Assembly (NCBI GenBank): GCA_031472005.1 | Contig: PZJY01000001.1 | Coordinates: 3,596,001 to 3,660,000 of the forward strand | Source: Tetracladium setigerum | Taxonomy: Eukaryota; Ascomycota; Leotiomycetes; Helotiales | Direction of reading: 5' to 3' | DNA: 64,000 bases | Shown here: piece after piece, positions 1 through 11,814 of the stretch | Position numbering within the stretch: the first letter of the stretch is position 1 | How the letters are laid out: each line of letters begins with the position of its first letter | Program-made: the position numbers and the translations under genes | Notes under the pieces: generated by a model | Seen by the model: only the letters and a program-made list of their open reading frames with translations | Databases searched by the model: none | What the model was told of the DNA's origin: nothing

Positions 1-51
1 CCCTAAACTTGCTGGTTCGAAAGAGCATGGGTTCGAGTCCCATTCCGTTCA
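1..51 (+). tRNA. tRNA, 3' part only (isotype not determined)
   Basis: The window opens inside a tRNA. A T arm is clear: stem ATGGG (27-31), loop TTCGAGT (32-38), stem CCCAT (39-43), followed by a seven-base acceptor strand TCCGTTC (44-50) and discriminator A (51). A T-rich stretch that can end Pol III transcription starts about ten bases later. Bases 1-26 hold the end of the anticodon arm and the variable region, possibly with an intron or a long variable arm. The anticodon lies outside the window, so the isotype cannot be read. Confidence 0.6.
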
Positions 52-1525
52 TTCGAAAAATGATTTTTTGCATTTTTTGGGTCCCTTTTTGGGAGGGGTC
101 TGGAGGTCTTGCGTTGGACTTGATAGTCCCGCAGAGATAAAGAGTGACTGAGCCCGTATGTGAGAGAAATGCTTTTCTTTTTGGCGATGTTACAAGAAGA
201 GTCGCGTAATTTAGGAGGGATTGAATTTTTGCGAGGTGCAGATTTGGGGAGAGACGTTCACTTGTGATTACTAAACTATACAGATTTGGATGCGTGCCAC
301 AAGTAATTTCAAGGCGGCCGACGATGTTTATTTAATACAGTATCTAAATGGCAGATCGCATCCTCTCAATAATCATATATACTACTAATCTAGTCTACCT
401 TACCTACCTATTCTTCCACTGACGTACATCACCAAGAACGGCTGCGAAGCCATCTTCTGGCCCCATTCTTATCAATATGCAAATCCTGTTCCCAAAAACT
501 GACTATAGTAATCGTCTCCGACTCCCTTCCCAAATCCTCTTCTCAAATCCCTATCCCACTCTTCTTCAAATCCCCTCACCTCCATCACCCTCCATCACGA
601 TTCACGATGACCACCAACAAACAGAAATTTGTTGCACGTCGCAACTCGGGACGGAACGATGATTGTTTCCGCCCCGAGAGGATAAAATACAAAAACACAT
701 CATAAAAAAGTGACAGCAGACATAAAGCTGATGATATGAGCGGCGACACACCTTGTTCTCGGGGTTGTGATGCTCCGGTCGGATGTGAGATGTTTCCGAT
801 GCAAGCATCAGTCTGGGCAGCTCGGAGGGGTAATAATAACCTGGAATGTTTGCATTGTTTGCGGGGAAGGAAGGCCGAGGCGAGGATTGGGGTTTGTGGG
901 GAGAGTGAGATGAGAAGAGATGGATGGATGGATTGGAAATGAATTGTTGTTTGTTTGTTTGTTTGTTGGAGATAGTTGTTGATGACCATTAATAGATCAA
1001 CACATGCGAGTATCTGGGGTAGGTGGGGATTTGTGTTGGTCTTATTTGGGAATGGAAATTAGAGTTGGGTACCTAGCAGGTCAAGTTTAGACAAAGCATT
1101 TGTTGGTAAGACATAAACGCCAGTACTGTACTATTAATTGTGTATATGGTGACGGAAAGACTGCAGAGGTGAGCATGATTGATTGTTGACGCTCGAGTAA
1201 CTGATTTGAATGTTTTGTTTTTATTTGCTGCATGCAATCGACTACAGCTTATCATCCGCTGCTTCCACTCCCCCATGATCTTTCTATACAATCTGTAAAG
1301 CAAAGAACAAATCCTCCAAGCAAAAATGAAACATTCATAGACATGAAGTGATGCTAGTCCATGCCAAGATCGAAAACGCCATCCAACCAAGACAAATCCC
1401 ACAGAATGATATCAGAAAACGCCTAAGTGCATGCCTCATCCACACTCTTTGCTCTCATATCGATCATGTCCTCATCAAGCATTCGCTAAACTCCAGAATA
1501 TGCCAGGAAATGAATGTGTTAAAAA
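52..1525. other. intergenic, no gene supported
   Basis: No open frame here looks like protein. A TTTG-type short repeat lies near 945-965. The 3' UTR of the membrane-anchor gene on the minus strand should occupy the right end. Confidence 0.5.
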
Positions 1526-2036
1526 TCAAGCTGCTGGCTTTTTGGCCTGGTTCGAGAAGTAAAGACCAACAGCGACACCAGCGGCGATAGCGATGATGAC
1601 AGCGAGTGCAATCGCCCAGAACTTGATGCGGCATCGACGTTTGTCCTTTTGTTGTTGCTCGAGCCAGTCACTTCTACAACATTTGTTAGTTCATATTCAG
1701 ACTCTTGATCGGCGATGAGGAGGACTCAACGTACCTAGTGCTGCTTGCCTCACTCTTCTTGCTCTTCTTACTGAATTTGCTCTCCATACTATCGGCAGTA
1801 CCTGTGCGGTCACCCAAGCCCTTATTTTCGCCCTTGTCACCAACAACTCCTTTTTCCAAGTCCGCCTCCTTGGCCATTTGCTCGCTCTCGGTAATGTGCA
1901 TAGCTGTTGAGAATCGCTTCCAGAAGTGAGGGTCCCGAACTAGCCCAAAGGTTGGATCGATCGAGACTGGGCGGATGTTGTCGACCTTCGCGAGGGGCGA
2001 TGGACGAGGAGCCCATTGTTGACGAGGTTTTGGCAT
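1526..2036 (-). CDS. conserved single-pass membrane protein, C-terminal anchor
   Basis: Two exons, 1735-2036 and 1526-1673, are joined by a 61-base GT-AG intron (1674-1734), giving 149 residues. The start at 2036 (MPKPRQQW) is preferred. An in-frame ATG at 2156 would add 40 low-complexity residues. The N-terminal half is soluble and polar, with a Lys/Ser-rich middle. The second exon begins SDWLEQQQKDKRR, a basic stop-transfer flank, and continues into one hydrophobic helix of about 20 residues (AIALAVIIAIAAGVAVGLYF) and a short tail. This layout is common in uncharacterised ascomycete membrane proteins. I do not know its function; the topology suggests a type II or tail-anchored protein. Confidence 0.8.
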
Positions 2037-3259
2037 GTTGGCAGTTGTGATGGATTGATGGGTCCTTTGGTGAGAGAGAAATTGCAGAGTGTCGATCTTT
2101 GGTGATGGGTCGGTCGCCTTCAAGATAGTTCTCTCAGGAGTTGGGTTTGTTGTCACGAGGGTTCGCGAGTTGTTTACGTCCAGTCGGTTGGGAGGGCGTC
2201 AAATATCAGAGTCCAAGTCGCTGGTCTTGTAAAGTATATCCTCATTGACAATTGACGTTTTTCTCTAACCCAAAAAGAGAGACAGAGGTCAAGGTAACTT
2301 TGAAGAATGATTGCTAAATCCAAGTCAAAGTGAACAGCTGGTGTCTGGTAACGACAGGAAAGCACAGAAATGCGCAAGTGTAGAAGGTACGTTTGGATGG
2401 GTAGGAGCAAGTGAAGAAAAGTTGTTCAAAGGAGACGAACGTCAACAAGACAAAAACGACGACGGTAGCAACAAAAACAACAGTAGAACAATAGCACGTC
2501 ACACTTAAACAAAAGGTACCCACCGAGTTGCGCAGGCGGGAAGAGCCTGGATTAATATCTCAACGTTCTATCTGTTGTAATACCGGTTTGTGGTTCTCGT
2601 TTGCCTCCTGCTTGTCCAATTACAGGGCAACACACAGATATTTGGTCGAATTTCATGGCAAGGAAGAGCCTGTTTTCCAAGCTTAGAACCAAGATGGGCT
2701 TTAGTCCGGGTCATGGCTTGAGAGAATCTTGTTGTTGCTTGGTTGCAATGCTTGTGATGGAGAACGGCATTGAAAACTCTGTACAGAAACGAGATTGCGG
2801 TGGAGAGCTTTGAAAGGTGTCGGCAGTTGGCGCTTGTGGGAACAGTACTTTACTTGAGTACAGTAGTGGTGAAATGGCGCTGCCAATCACATTTCTATGC
2901 AGACGTTCTGGCGTCTGTCTGGCCAGATGTTGTTTGCCGAGTCTGTGGTAGGGTTGGAATAGATGCATAAGTATTGAACTATTGAATACCCTACTGTAGA
3001 TATCCAATATCCTTACAAGAGATGTACAGTATCTGGTCCAAAACTTCTCCCTGCTTCACAAAAGCTTCACGAAAAGGAAGAGCTCCCTCAACAGACATAT
3101 GCACGTGATCTCCTAGCGGGCTTGGCGGCCGAAGTACTCGGTACCCTCCACTTTTCACAACGACTCTTTTCGTTCTTCTTCCCACCTTCTTCTCCTGTTT
3201 CTTCCTCCTACATCCTCTACAAAGGCTCTCAGAGCCTCTCACTCACCACTACACACACC
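2037..3259. other. intergenic between divergent genes
   Basis: This is the shared upstream region of the minus-strand membrane protein and the plus-strand CPI-motif protein. A CT-rich leader precedes the ATG at 3260. No further gene is supported. Confidence 0.5.
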
Positions 3260-5005
3260 ATGCCATTCAGCGGTGACATTGACTATGAAGAACTCACAAA
3301 AACCCTGACAGATAACTTCAACATCCTCGCAGACGAAGTCCAGCTGCTGAGTGATCGCAAAACCATCTTGGAGCACAAGCTCCGATTTGCTCATGAACAA
3401 TGTAAGCTTCCCCTCACTTCATTTATCCATCTTTCAACCCTTTATCCTGTATGATGAAACACATAGCTCTAGATCTGGAGACTGCTTTTGCAGCAGTGAC
3501 CGACAAACACCATGTAACCTGACTTGCCACTTTAATCACACTTTCTACTTTGCAAACATTCTTTGACCTTGACTGATCAAAGATACCTACAGACCAATAT
3601 CTGGCAGATAAATATGCCCATGGGGATCCCCAAATATCGAGCACTCTCGCAAAGCTACAACTTCCTCAAGACTTCTTGCCCTCTACACCCGACCGAGCCG
3701 GATTCGTTCCCCTCCCACAACCTGGTCAGACGTTGTCCAAACAGCAAACCGCTGTGGCGATACGAGACGGAAGAAGGGCGGCGCAACACATAGCTGCGTT
3801 GGGTGGGAGATCAATAGGATCTACAGCAAGTGGGAAGAGTGCCTCTGGCTCGAGCAGCAACCTGAGATACTCAGCGCGGAAAACCTCTCTTTCGACTGTG
3901 TTGGAACAAGACTTTACTGTCCAAGGAAAGAAGGGTTCTCTGCTCTGTCCATTCTCTCGTCCACGTCCTACCGCTCTTAATCTCAACGGAGCCAACATGG
4001 ATACAGAAGTACAAACGCCTCCGGGCTCTGGTCAAGACTCTGACACACCTCTCACGCCACCGGATGTCAAGGATACTACGCCACACCATTCCGCAGATCC
4101 GATATGTGCTGCTATGTATGCCGAGACTACCGCTTCTGCTCCTTCTGTCACTGGATCTGCAGCAAAATGTCCAATTCGTTACCTAGACCAACATTCCCCA
4201 GAGGAAGTTGCAGCTTACTTTGAGACACACAAACATGAGATCCCGCGCAGTCATGAAATTTGCGTCAGGCGATACCAGAGAAACGAGTCGGATATTAGAA
4301 AGCTTGATGCTAAGTATGGCAGCTTAGTCAACATGATTCAGGGTCTTGGCCAGAAACACCAACCCCTACTGCCATCTAAAGAGGAAGAAGACTCCATCGA
4401 AATGGAGCATGTATCAAATGAAATGGTGGAGAATTGGGCTCAAGCTGTTAGTGCAGATGGAGTTGGCGAACCCGATGCACCTGTCGATGAGGGGATTCGG
4501 ATCGGGAGTCAAGGTTTGACAGACCTTTTAAAGAAATACGGGTGGGGAGTCACCTAGTCGCCCATGGGGTATCTCTGTTCCAGTATTCGATCCTCCCGAT
4601 GGCCAGAGGCCAGTTTCACCCTCCCCAGCTCCAGTCTCGATTAATCACATGCCAAAGTCAACTGGGAAGTGCCCATTTGGCCACGGTCAAGAAAAGGAGG
4701 AGAAGTCAATTCCTTTTGAACATGAGGCTCGGCCTATCGGAAAATGTCCATTCAGCGCGCAGGTAGAGAAGACCGAGGAAGAGATTTTCTTCCCAGCTTC
4801 GAATGAGATGCATGTTGAGGAAGACAAACCCAAGTCCGAATTACCTTTTCAGCAGCAACCACCCGTTGTACAACAGCCAACCTTCTTCAACTCACCGCAA
4901 GCGATGATGGGGGCTGGCCCTCAGATGATCTTTACTGGTCCAGTATTCATCGGATATCCAATTGAGCAGGCGATGGCCTTCATGCAACAGTACAAGGGAA
5001 CGTAA
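3260..5005 (+). CDS. conserved fungal protein with CPI...H...C motif
   Basis: Exons 3260-3401, 3467-3513 and 3583 onward join cleanly across introns of 65 and 69 bases. The N-terminus (DYEELTKTLTDNF, then DRKTILEHKLRFAHEQ) is helical. A Ser/Pro-rich stretch follows, then a conserved-looking block KCPIRYLDQHSPEEVAAYF...HEICVRRYQ at about 4165-4275, which may bind metal or be a helical domain. The C-terminal block has two related KCPF/GHG motifs (4655-4760) and a Gln/Pro-rich tail. Frame 1 stops at 4557 and the coding sense continues in another frame from 4556. This is explained either by a 70-base intron (4514-4583, giving 513 residues) or by one extra G in the GGGG run at about 4543-4546, which gives a smooth joined reading of 536 residues. 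I do not recognise a named family. Confidence 0.75.
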
Positions 5006-6009
5006 CGAATGATGATGAGTGTAAGAATTTCTTGTATTAGTGTTGTTCAGCGTTCAGCGATGGTGTTGGGATTTGAATATTAGCGATGTTTGTCAAAGGA
5101 CGGATTCGATCCTGGAGCCTTTTTTATCTTTTCCCCTGCGAATAAGACTCGTAGTAGTCAGATTGATACCACCATACTGCCACCAGGGCATTAGCGGAGG
5201 ACTGCGAGTCGGTCTTCGTGTTCGATAGTAATCATAATGAAATATAATTCAGACCTTCAATCCAAATCACTTATGCGCAAACCTCTTCTTGCTATAATCT
5301 CCCTCCCTACAATGACTAAATATCCCTTCACACCAAAGTAAGGTTACTATTTTCCAGATACTCCTCAAGTACAAATTGAACAAAGGGCAAACCCCATTGT
5401 CTATCATCGCCCTCTTCCTAAACACACACACAAACACACACCCGCTCGATTATCATCATTCCAACTCAAGACCAGATATATCTTCCAACCTCAAAACAAT
5501 CACCCCTTACCTAAATTCTCTTGGAAGATCTTCTATTGTATGTACCACGGTACGTAGGACAATTCTTCCACCCAGTATCATTTAACTTCATAAATTATCA
5601 TATGGTAGGTTTTCTTTTAGGTAAACTGCGGCGAGAAATCTTTCTTTTTTATTCCGAGGAAAACGTAAGGAGCATAGAGGAGCTCGTTCTATGAGAGAAG
5701 AAAAGGATGACTCAGTTGTGTCGTGACGAAGTCCACACATGGTTTGAACTTTTATGAGAAGGAAGGGATCGGTGTCTAGGTACCTGTATGATTTGGTTTC
5801 CATATTTCATCGCCTGTGGATATTCTAGAATAGAAAGAATTCTCTTAACACTTTGTATTAGCCTTGATATCTCACATAGTCTCTGCGTAGTACCCTTTTT
5901 TGACACTAGAAAATTCACAACTGATAGGAAAGAGTAGAGAAAGCATGCACATGGAACGATTAACTAAGTTTAAGTTAATTTATTCTTGCTTGCCTATATA
6001 TAATCCGGG
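5006..6009. other. intergenic between convergent genes
   Basis: This holds the 3' ends of two convergent genes and AT-rich sequence. No coding or RNA signal was seen. Confidence 0.5.
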
Positions 6010-8328
6010 TCACCGGCTGGCACTGGGTCCCTTTGGTGGCTCCCTGACGAGCAACCTGACCTTGCCCTGCCCAATCTCACGGCCCTCGCTCAAGATATCA
6101 ACGGGCTCCTTCTCTGCCTCCGCAGCTGAAGCGCCGTCACGGCTCAGGGTCTTGTCCCACGATCTTGAATCGATGCCGAGAATACCCCCAACGTTATTTC
6201 TATCACCTGGGACAGAGAATTCTCGATAGGCATAACGCCACTCGTTCAAGAAGTTGCGAATGGCTTTGCCGACCTTGTCCTTGCCGTTCTTGCTGTGATG
6301 TCCAGTGCCTGTAATTGCGTACACGGGTCTTGTCTCCTTGCTATTTTCGAGGAGGACACGTTCGAGGTATTCAACTGCTTCCTCGGGGTGCAGACCGTGA
6401 AGGTCAACATAAAGCTCGGCATTTGAGGAGCTGCCTTTGTTCCGTTCTTCGTAGAGCTCACGTGCAGCCTCGCGGTGGGCCTTTCGCATGAGATCGTTCT
6501 CGCTCTGGCCTCGAAGACTAAGAGCTTTAGCAGCACGAGCATCGTTTCTATTCCACGCTTGAGCAGCACTTCTCTTTGTTAGTTGATGATTGGAGAAATT
6601 TCAGAACTTTCTTTTACCTTTGCAAAAATTTATTTCTCAAGCCACCATGCTTGATTGCATCTTGTCTGGCCTTGAGGTATGCTTTATTGGCTCGCTCACC
6701 AGTTTCTAACCATGGGACGTGTTGTGGGCTTGCAATCGCTTGCGCCGCAACACTGTTCTCTCCATTTCGAATACTGGTCGAGCTGCCGTTTCTACCTAAT
6801 TTCTTCACGTCTTGTCTCATCAAGCCCGGACCAGGAGAGGGTGACATCTTGACGACTTCGGCAAGCGAACTTGGAATGCCAACATCCTTATGGCCATGTC
6901 CGTGGCCGCCTCTCTTTCCGTGGTGTTTCTTGCCACCTTTCGTAGTTATGGCACCGAGCGAAGGAAATGCTTCGGTGTCGTCTAAGGAAGGCGCGGCGGG
7001 CTCTCGAGTTTGATGTCGGCTACTAGGTCGCGATCTTTGACTAGAGCCATCACTTGTGTAGCCTTGCAAGCCTTTGAGTCCAGGAGGAGGGGTAAATGTA
7101 GCACCTTGATAATTGCTAAAGGCATTGGTGGACGAGAAGGAGTTCGACCACTGATCCTGGAGAGGTTGCAACGAAGGGAACGCATTGTAGTCTTGAAATT
7201 GGAATGATGGTTGAGCGCCTTGCAGTGGGGAGTACTGCTCTCCTCGAGGGCCAGGCGGCTCATAAAGTGGGATGGATCATGGGAGAAGATACAGGTGTCA
7301 CCAGCCAAGCAGTTGCCCATCACCCAGTATCTGAATGGTTAGCATGTGCTTGAGGTCTGATGTGCAAATACTTACTTGCAGATATGATTACTTAGATCGT
7401 GGCTGAATTTACAATCTGCTCTCAGACATTGGCCTGTGGACAGCCAAAATCTGCAGACGGTGTTGCTACGCTGGCCAGCTGCGGGAGTGATTGGACGAGG
7501 CAGTTCAGTAGCCATAGACTTGCCGATCAAGATGGCATTTTTTACTTCACTTGCTTGTGTTTGAACAGAATCACCTTGGCCTTCCATAAAAGCCATGATG
7601 GTGGCGCTCAAGTCGTAACCATGTTGGGCGAGGGCAGCTTCAATCTCGTCGTCCGACTTGGAAGGACCCAGTATCGATCGGAGCATATCGTATGGGCTCA
7701 TATCAGATTGCTGAGGGGGCTGGAAAACATACTCGGCTGCAGCTGCATTCAGACCGCTCTGGCCAGCACCACCAACGGAGGAGGATGTGGTACTTCCACC
7801 CTCATCGTTCACAAGCCAGTCAACATTATCGCTCCCATAATCTCCATAAATATCTTGTGTAGGGCTCGTATCCCGGGGAAACTCATATGCATTCAAGCTT
7901 GGGCTGTGCGGTATCGCAGGACTGGAAAAGGCCAGTCTCGGGGAAGGGCGTGGTGAGGTGAAAGGGGAAGCGGTCGAGGATTTGTTTCTGGCGAAAGACT
8001 GAGACACAAAACCTGGAGGCGCAAGAGGGCTCACGCCGAGTCGTGGTGAAGATGACAACGGCGTTGCAGCCCCGCCGCGGGGAATCTGCCATGGAGCAGG
8101 AGAAGGTCGGCGCAAGACCGTATGTCGTAAAGGGGGAGGGGAAGTTGAGTTGGTCCCTGCTTCACGGTATCTCCATAACACGTCGAGAACGGCATTCTCC
8201 AGCGATGTTCCTACGAGGGTGGTTTCCTTTCGAAGAAGCTCCTCCAGTCGATCTGGTCGGTCCTCATCGTCGATAGTTGTGTCTTGGAGCAAGGGGAGGC
8301 AAAGCTCGTATGTAGCATCTGACACCAT
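6010..8328 (-). CDS. CCCH zinc finger, CUE-like, DUF1771 and Smr domain protein
   Basis: Exons 7376-8328, 6618-7330 and 6010-6571 are separated by introns of 45 and 46 bases. A CUE/UBA-like helix (SPYDMLRSILG...DEIEAALAQHGYDLSATI) sits at roughly residues 210-250. Two complete CCCH fingers follow at about 300-345: CRFWLSTGQCLRADCKFSH, and CKYWVMGNC...DTCIFSH which spans the first intron. A low-complexity linker leads to DUF1771 (NRNDARAAKALSLRGQSEND) and a C-terminal Smr domain with the core LYVDLHGLHPEEAVEYLE and TGTGHHSK. Smr plus CUE proteins such as yeast Cue2 cut mRNA at collided ribosomes in no-go decay; a similar role here is inference. The frame breaks near 7227-7230: one missing C in a CCCC run (742 residues when repaired) fits best, and a 44-base intron (7192-7235) is the alternative. 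Confidence 0.85.
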
Positions 8329-9692
8329 TTTGGATAATGTATATTTTGTGTGGTTGTTGTCAAATGGAAAGGGGCATATGGTCTGCGGATTCGACTCGGG
8401 GAAAGTGAAAAAAAAAGGTGAAGAATCAGGCCGTCGCTGAGGCTTGTGAGAGTTGTGAAGTGAAGTGACGGAGACGAGAGTATCGCGAATGAGGCGGCTG
8501 AGGAAGGAGGCGCGCCCGGTGAATAGGCAACAAATGGCGCGGAATAGCAAGAGCAGGGTAGCAGAAGACTCCAGCTCCTGTTACATCCTCGCCCGACGGT
8601 GGGGAGAAGATTCAAGCATGAGATACCAGGAGAACGAGAATGAGAAGGAGGTGAGAATGCAATGCGGAAGGGGAGACGCCTCTGGGGGGGAGTCCGGGGG
8701 AGGTTGTGGTGATCTTGGGGCTTGGGATTCAGGTGAGGCTGTCAGCTCGCCCGTTGGTTGGACTCAGCGGGGACTGATTGTGATTGGCCAAGGGTGTATC
8801 AACGAGAGTTGGAACTTCAGAGTTGATGTATTTATTGGCTTTGGATATTCGATAGTGATTTTTCAAAAGGTGAACAAACAGAAGCGACCCGGACTTTTGC
8901 TCGCCTATTTTGTTTACCTTTTTCATCCGCATCTGAACCATCCATTCGTCATACTTCGAAGTATATCCTAGGCAATCTTACCTACTTCATGCTGGTGTGT
9001 GCTGTGCCTGACTGACGGACGAGATATAAATAAATGCACTTCTCCCAAATCCTGGTTCTGGGTTGCAGCTCCGATGCATGGAGAGCTATCCCATAACGGC
9101 GGCAGCAACAAGTTATTGAAACATCTCTATTATTCCAAAGCTTCATCTTGTGAAGATCTACTAGACATCCCGCCCCAGTTTGATCCCCAGAGGTTCAAGC
9201 TAGGTCTTAAAGGCTGGTCTCGGAACTTGGTATCCGCTTACGAGAGTACGTCACGAAGAGAAGTGGTGGTACATCTCACACCTCAACACAACACAGGATC
9301 AGCTTGGAATAGCACATCTTACCGCCCTCACCTGAAAGGCCACAACGGAGCCTTTTCAAAAACTCAAGCTTTGAATTGCATATTAATTAGAGTGCGCATA
9401 AACGAATTCTTGTCCTATTGCACTGGACGCAGCGGTTGCTTGCTTGCATTTCGTTTCAAGACTCGCAAAACACAGCCCTGAAGCAACAACCTCCAACCTT
9501 TCTCCACTCTCACTCAACCTTCCACAACGTCTACCAACAGGACAACAAACGATTCTTCAGCTACTAATACAACACTCGCAGGCTCGATGAACCCGTAGCG
9601 GTAGCCATTTGCCCCAAACAAGCACATCGTAAATCCTCATCGATCCGAATCCCTCCCTCCGATTCCACATACCTCGAACCACAGCCTCCAAA
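8329..9692. other. intergenic, divergent promoters
   Basis: Upstream region for the Smr protein (minus) and the TVP38-like gene (plus). A long open frame at 8999-9481 has no protein-like character. A CT-rich leader precedes 9693. Confidence 0.5.
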
Positions 9693-10883
9693 ATGCCCGC
9701 CGACTATTCCTCCACAGCTCGAGCCCTCGCACTACCCATCTCTCCCATACCCTCACCCTCTCCCGATCACCAAAGAGTCGGCTCAATCTCTCGTCCGCCA
9801 TGGTCACAACGTCTCTCAAATAGTTCACGGCGTCCCTACTCCCTCTCATCCCACACCTCCCGACGAGAAACCTATCAGTCCTATCAAGACCAAGCAATTC
9901 GCACTGGCAACAAGTTGTTCCGCAAACTGTACAAAGCATTCATCAAGCTCTCGATATTACAAAGGGTTCTGCTCGTTTTCGCTCTCGTAGCTATCAACGT
10001 GCTGGGGATATTATTCCTGATTTACAGCGAGGGCATCTTCGCATGGCTAGGACCCGCAGCACAGAAATGGAAAGCTGTTCCATTCAGCTGGACGATATTG
10101 TTTTTGGTGGGTGTGATATGCGCCTTTCCCCCTGTAGTAGGGTTCGGCACAGTCGTTACGATTTCAGGATTCGTGTATGGCTTCCCATATGGATGGTTCA
10201 TTATTGCCCCGGCCACAGTACTTGGATCTCTCGCTTGCTTTGTTGCATCGCGCACCATTCTCTCTGGTTATGTGAATCGGTTGGTGGGAGAGGATAAACG
10301 GTTCCAAGCACTTGCCTTGACACTGAAATATGATGGTTTGAAGGTACTCTGCATGATCCGATTCTGTCCTTTGCCATACTCGCTATCGAACGCAGCGATG
10401 TCCACATTCCCAACTGTCAATCCATTGTCATTTGCCTTGGCAACAGCAATAGCAACACCTAGACTATTGATTCAAGTATTCATTGGGAGCCGTCTTGCTC
10501 AAATTGCAGAAAGTGGTGGGAAGATGGATGCCGGAACAAAAGCAATCAATTGGGCCAGTATCATCTTTGGCATGACCCTGGGAGGAGCAGTAGGATGGAT
10601 CATTTATCAAAAGACGATGGCAAGAGCGAAGGAATTGGAGATTGAGGCGCTTGAGGCGGCTGGAGAAGAGGGGCGGATTCCGGTGAGGAGAGAGTACAGC
10701 GATTCCACGATTGATGGGCTATCGGGGGATGAAGATGCAGCTGTGTTGATGGGTGATGATGACATCAGTCTTTGGGGCAATGATGATGTGGGGGTGTACA
10801 AGGACGATGAAGACGAGCTTGATGTATTTGCTCGAGGGGATGCAGGGAGTGATAGTGAAGGAGGGAGAAAACCGGGGAGGTAG
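9693..10883 (+). CDS. tvp38: Golgi membrane protein TVP38 (VTT/SNARE-associated family)
   Basis: This is an intronless gene of 396 residues. A Ser/Pro-rich cytosolic N-terminus of about 80 residues is followed by hydrophobic segments near 90-112 and 130-150. The family core follows: a Pro/Gly-rich re-entrant region (GVICAFPPVVGFGTVVTISG, about 139-158), then FVYGFPYGW, and the conserved stretch MIRFCPLPYSLSNAAMSTFP at about 224-243. The tail (330-396) is very acidic. The R-x(2)-P-x(3)-N-like pattern and the two half-helix motifs are typical of the VTT (DedA/TVP38/TMEM41) superfamily, whose members include lipid scramblases. In yeast Tvp38 sits in Tvp23-containing Golgi vesicles. The start is chosen because the ATG has an AAAATG context and follows a CT-rich leader. 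Confidence 0.9.
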   Translation: MPADYSSTARALALPISPIPSPSPDHQRVGSISRPPWSQRLSNSSRRPYSLSSHTSRRETYQSYQDQAIRTGNKLFRKLYKAFIKLSILQRVLLVFALVAINVLGILFLIYSEGIFAWLGPAAQKWKAVPFSWTILFLVGVICAFPPVVGFGTVVTISGFVYGFPYGWFIIAPATVLGSLACFVASRTILSGYVNRLVGEDKRFQALALTLKYDGLKVLCMIRFCPLPYSLSNAAMSTFPTVNPLSFALATAIATPRLLIQVFIGSRLAQIAESGGKMDAGTKAINWASIIFGMTLGGAVGWIIYQKTMARAKELEIEALEAAGEEGRIPVRREYSDSTIDGLSGDEDAAVLMGDDDISLWGNDDVGVYKDDEDELDVFARGDAGSDSEGGRKPGR

Positions 10884-11722
10884 AGTGGTATGATTTCTAG
10901 AAGTTATGTTTTATATTCTTTTTGGGTAAATAACCCCGGCGTGGGCGAGATGTGTTTTGGCGTTGGTGCATAGAATCCTTCTTGAAGATGAGACAGGTTA
11001 CAGTAGATGTTCAAAATGAGAGAGATTTTGACAGTTAATAACTCAGGGTCACCGTTCTTTTCATTGTGTTGTGCTACTAGCTTTAAATTCTTAATAGACC
11101 TCATTCGCTCTTTCGACCTTGGATAAAGAGTAGTAAAACATGGATGGATATGGGCCATATAGAGGGATACTGATATCACCGTTCATATAGAGTAAATGTA
11201 CTTGCTAAATGCATTTTGTAATGTCATTTGAGTTCTTCTCTCTGTCGTCAAGTGATATCATTCTTTTTCTTTCGAAGAATGAATACATGAAATCTACGGT
11301 AAAACCCAAAATTTAAAAGTACGAATGAAGTATGAAATAGACTGTAATTTCCCTTCGTAGGCAGACGATATTCAAGGCAGGGAGCAATTTTTTGGCGACT
11401 ATTACTCTAGTATGAAGTTCAAGTCACAGTCCCCAAAAATATGTGAGCCTGTTAGACCTAGTTGTTGCAAAGCAGCAGCAAAGTGCCGTTATATTAAGAG
11501 CAAAAGAGAGTGCCCAACATGAGCCATGATGCTTATCATGAAGTGATTAAAATTGAATATCTGCCAAACGTCTTCAACAAGGGTGAGCATGGTTTCTGGT
11601 CCAATTCTTCCCGACTGAAAGTCCGCAATGGCAAAAATATCCACCTCGCCATCCCAAAAAATTCCAAAGAAAAAAGCGAGTATTACTAGACTAGGATCCC
11701 AATACAAAAAATGACAAAAGAT
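10884..11722. other. intergenic
   Basis: AT-rich sequence between the TVP38 3' end and the tRNA. A T run just downstream of the tRNA (11705-11720, read on the minus strand) suits Pol III termination. No gene seen. Confidence 0.5.
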
Positions 11723-11814
11723 TGATCCAACTGAGGATTGAACTCAGGACCTTATCCGAACGTGACCTGAAAGGCTTGTTAAGGATACGTGATAACCAAC
11801 TACACCATCGGACC
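11723..11814 (-). tRNA. tRNA-Val (AAC) with 18-base intron
   Basis: Read on the minus strand, this folds as a complete tRNA of 92 bases. Acceptor strands GGTCCGA and TTGGATC pair over seven positions with G-T pairs allowed, with discriminator A. The D arm contains GTGTAGTTGGTTATCAC. The anticodon stem TATCC/GGATA encloses a loop with anticodon AAC. An intron of about 18 bases follows the base 3' of the anticodon, the normal position for eukaryotic tRNA introns. The T arm is CTGAG, TTCAATC, CTCAG. A run of T follows the 3' end. AAC is read as AAC/IAC, decoding valine. Confidence 0.93.

Noticed and set aside
8999..9481. 160-codon open frame on the plus strand
   Set aside because: Composition is not protein-like, it sits in the leader region of tvp38, and no domain or splice partner is seen.
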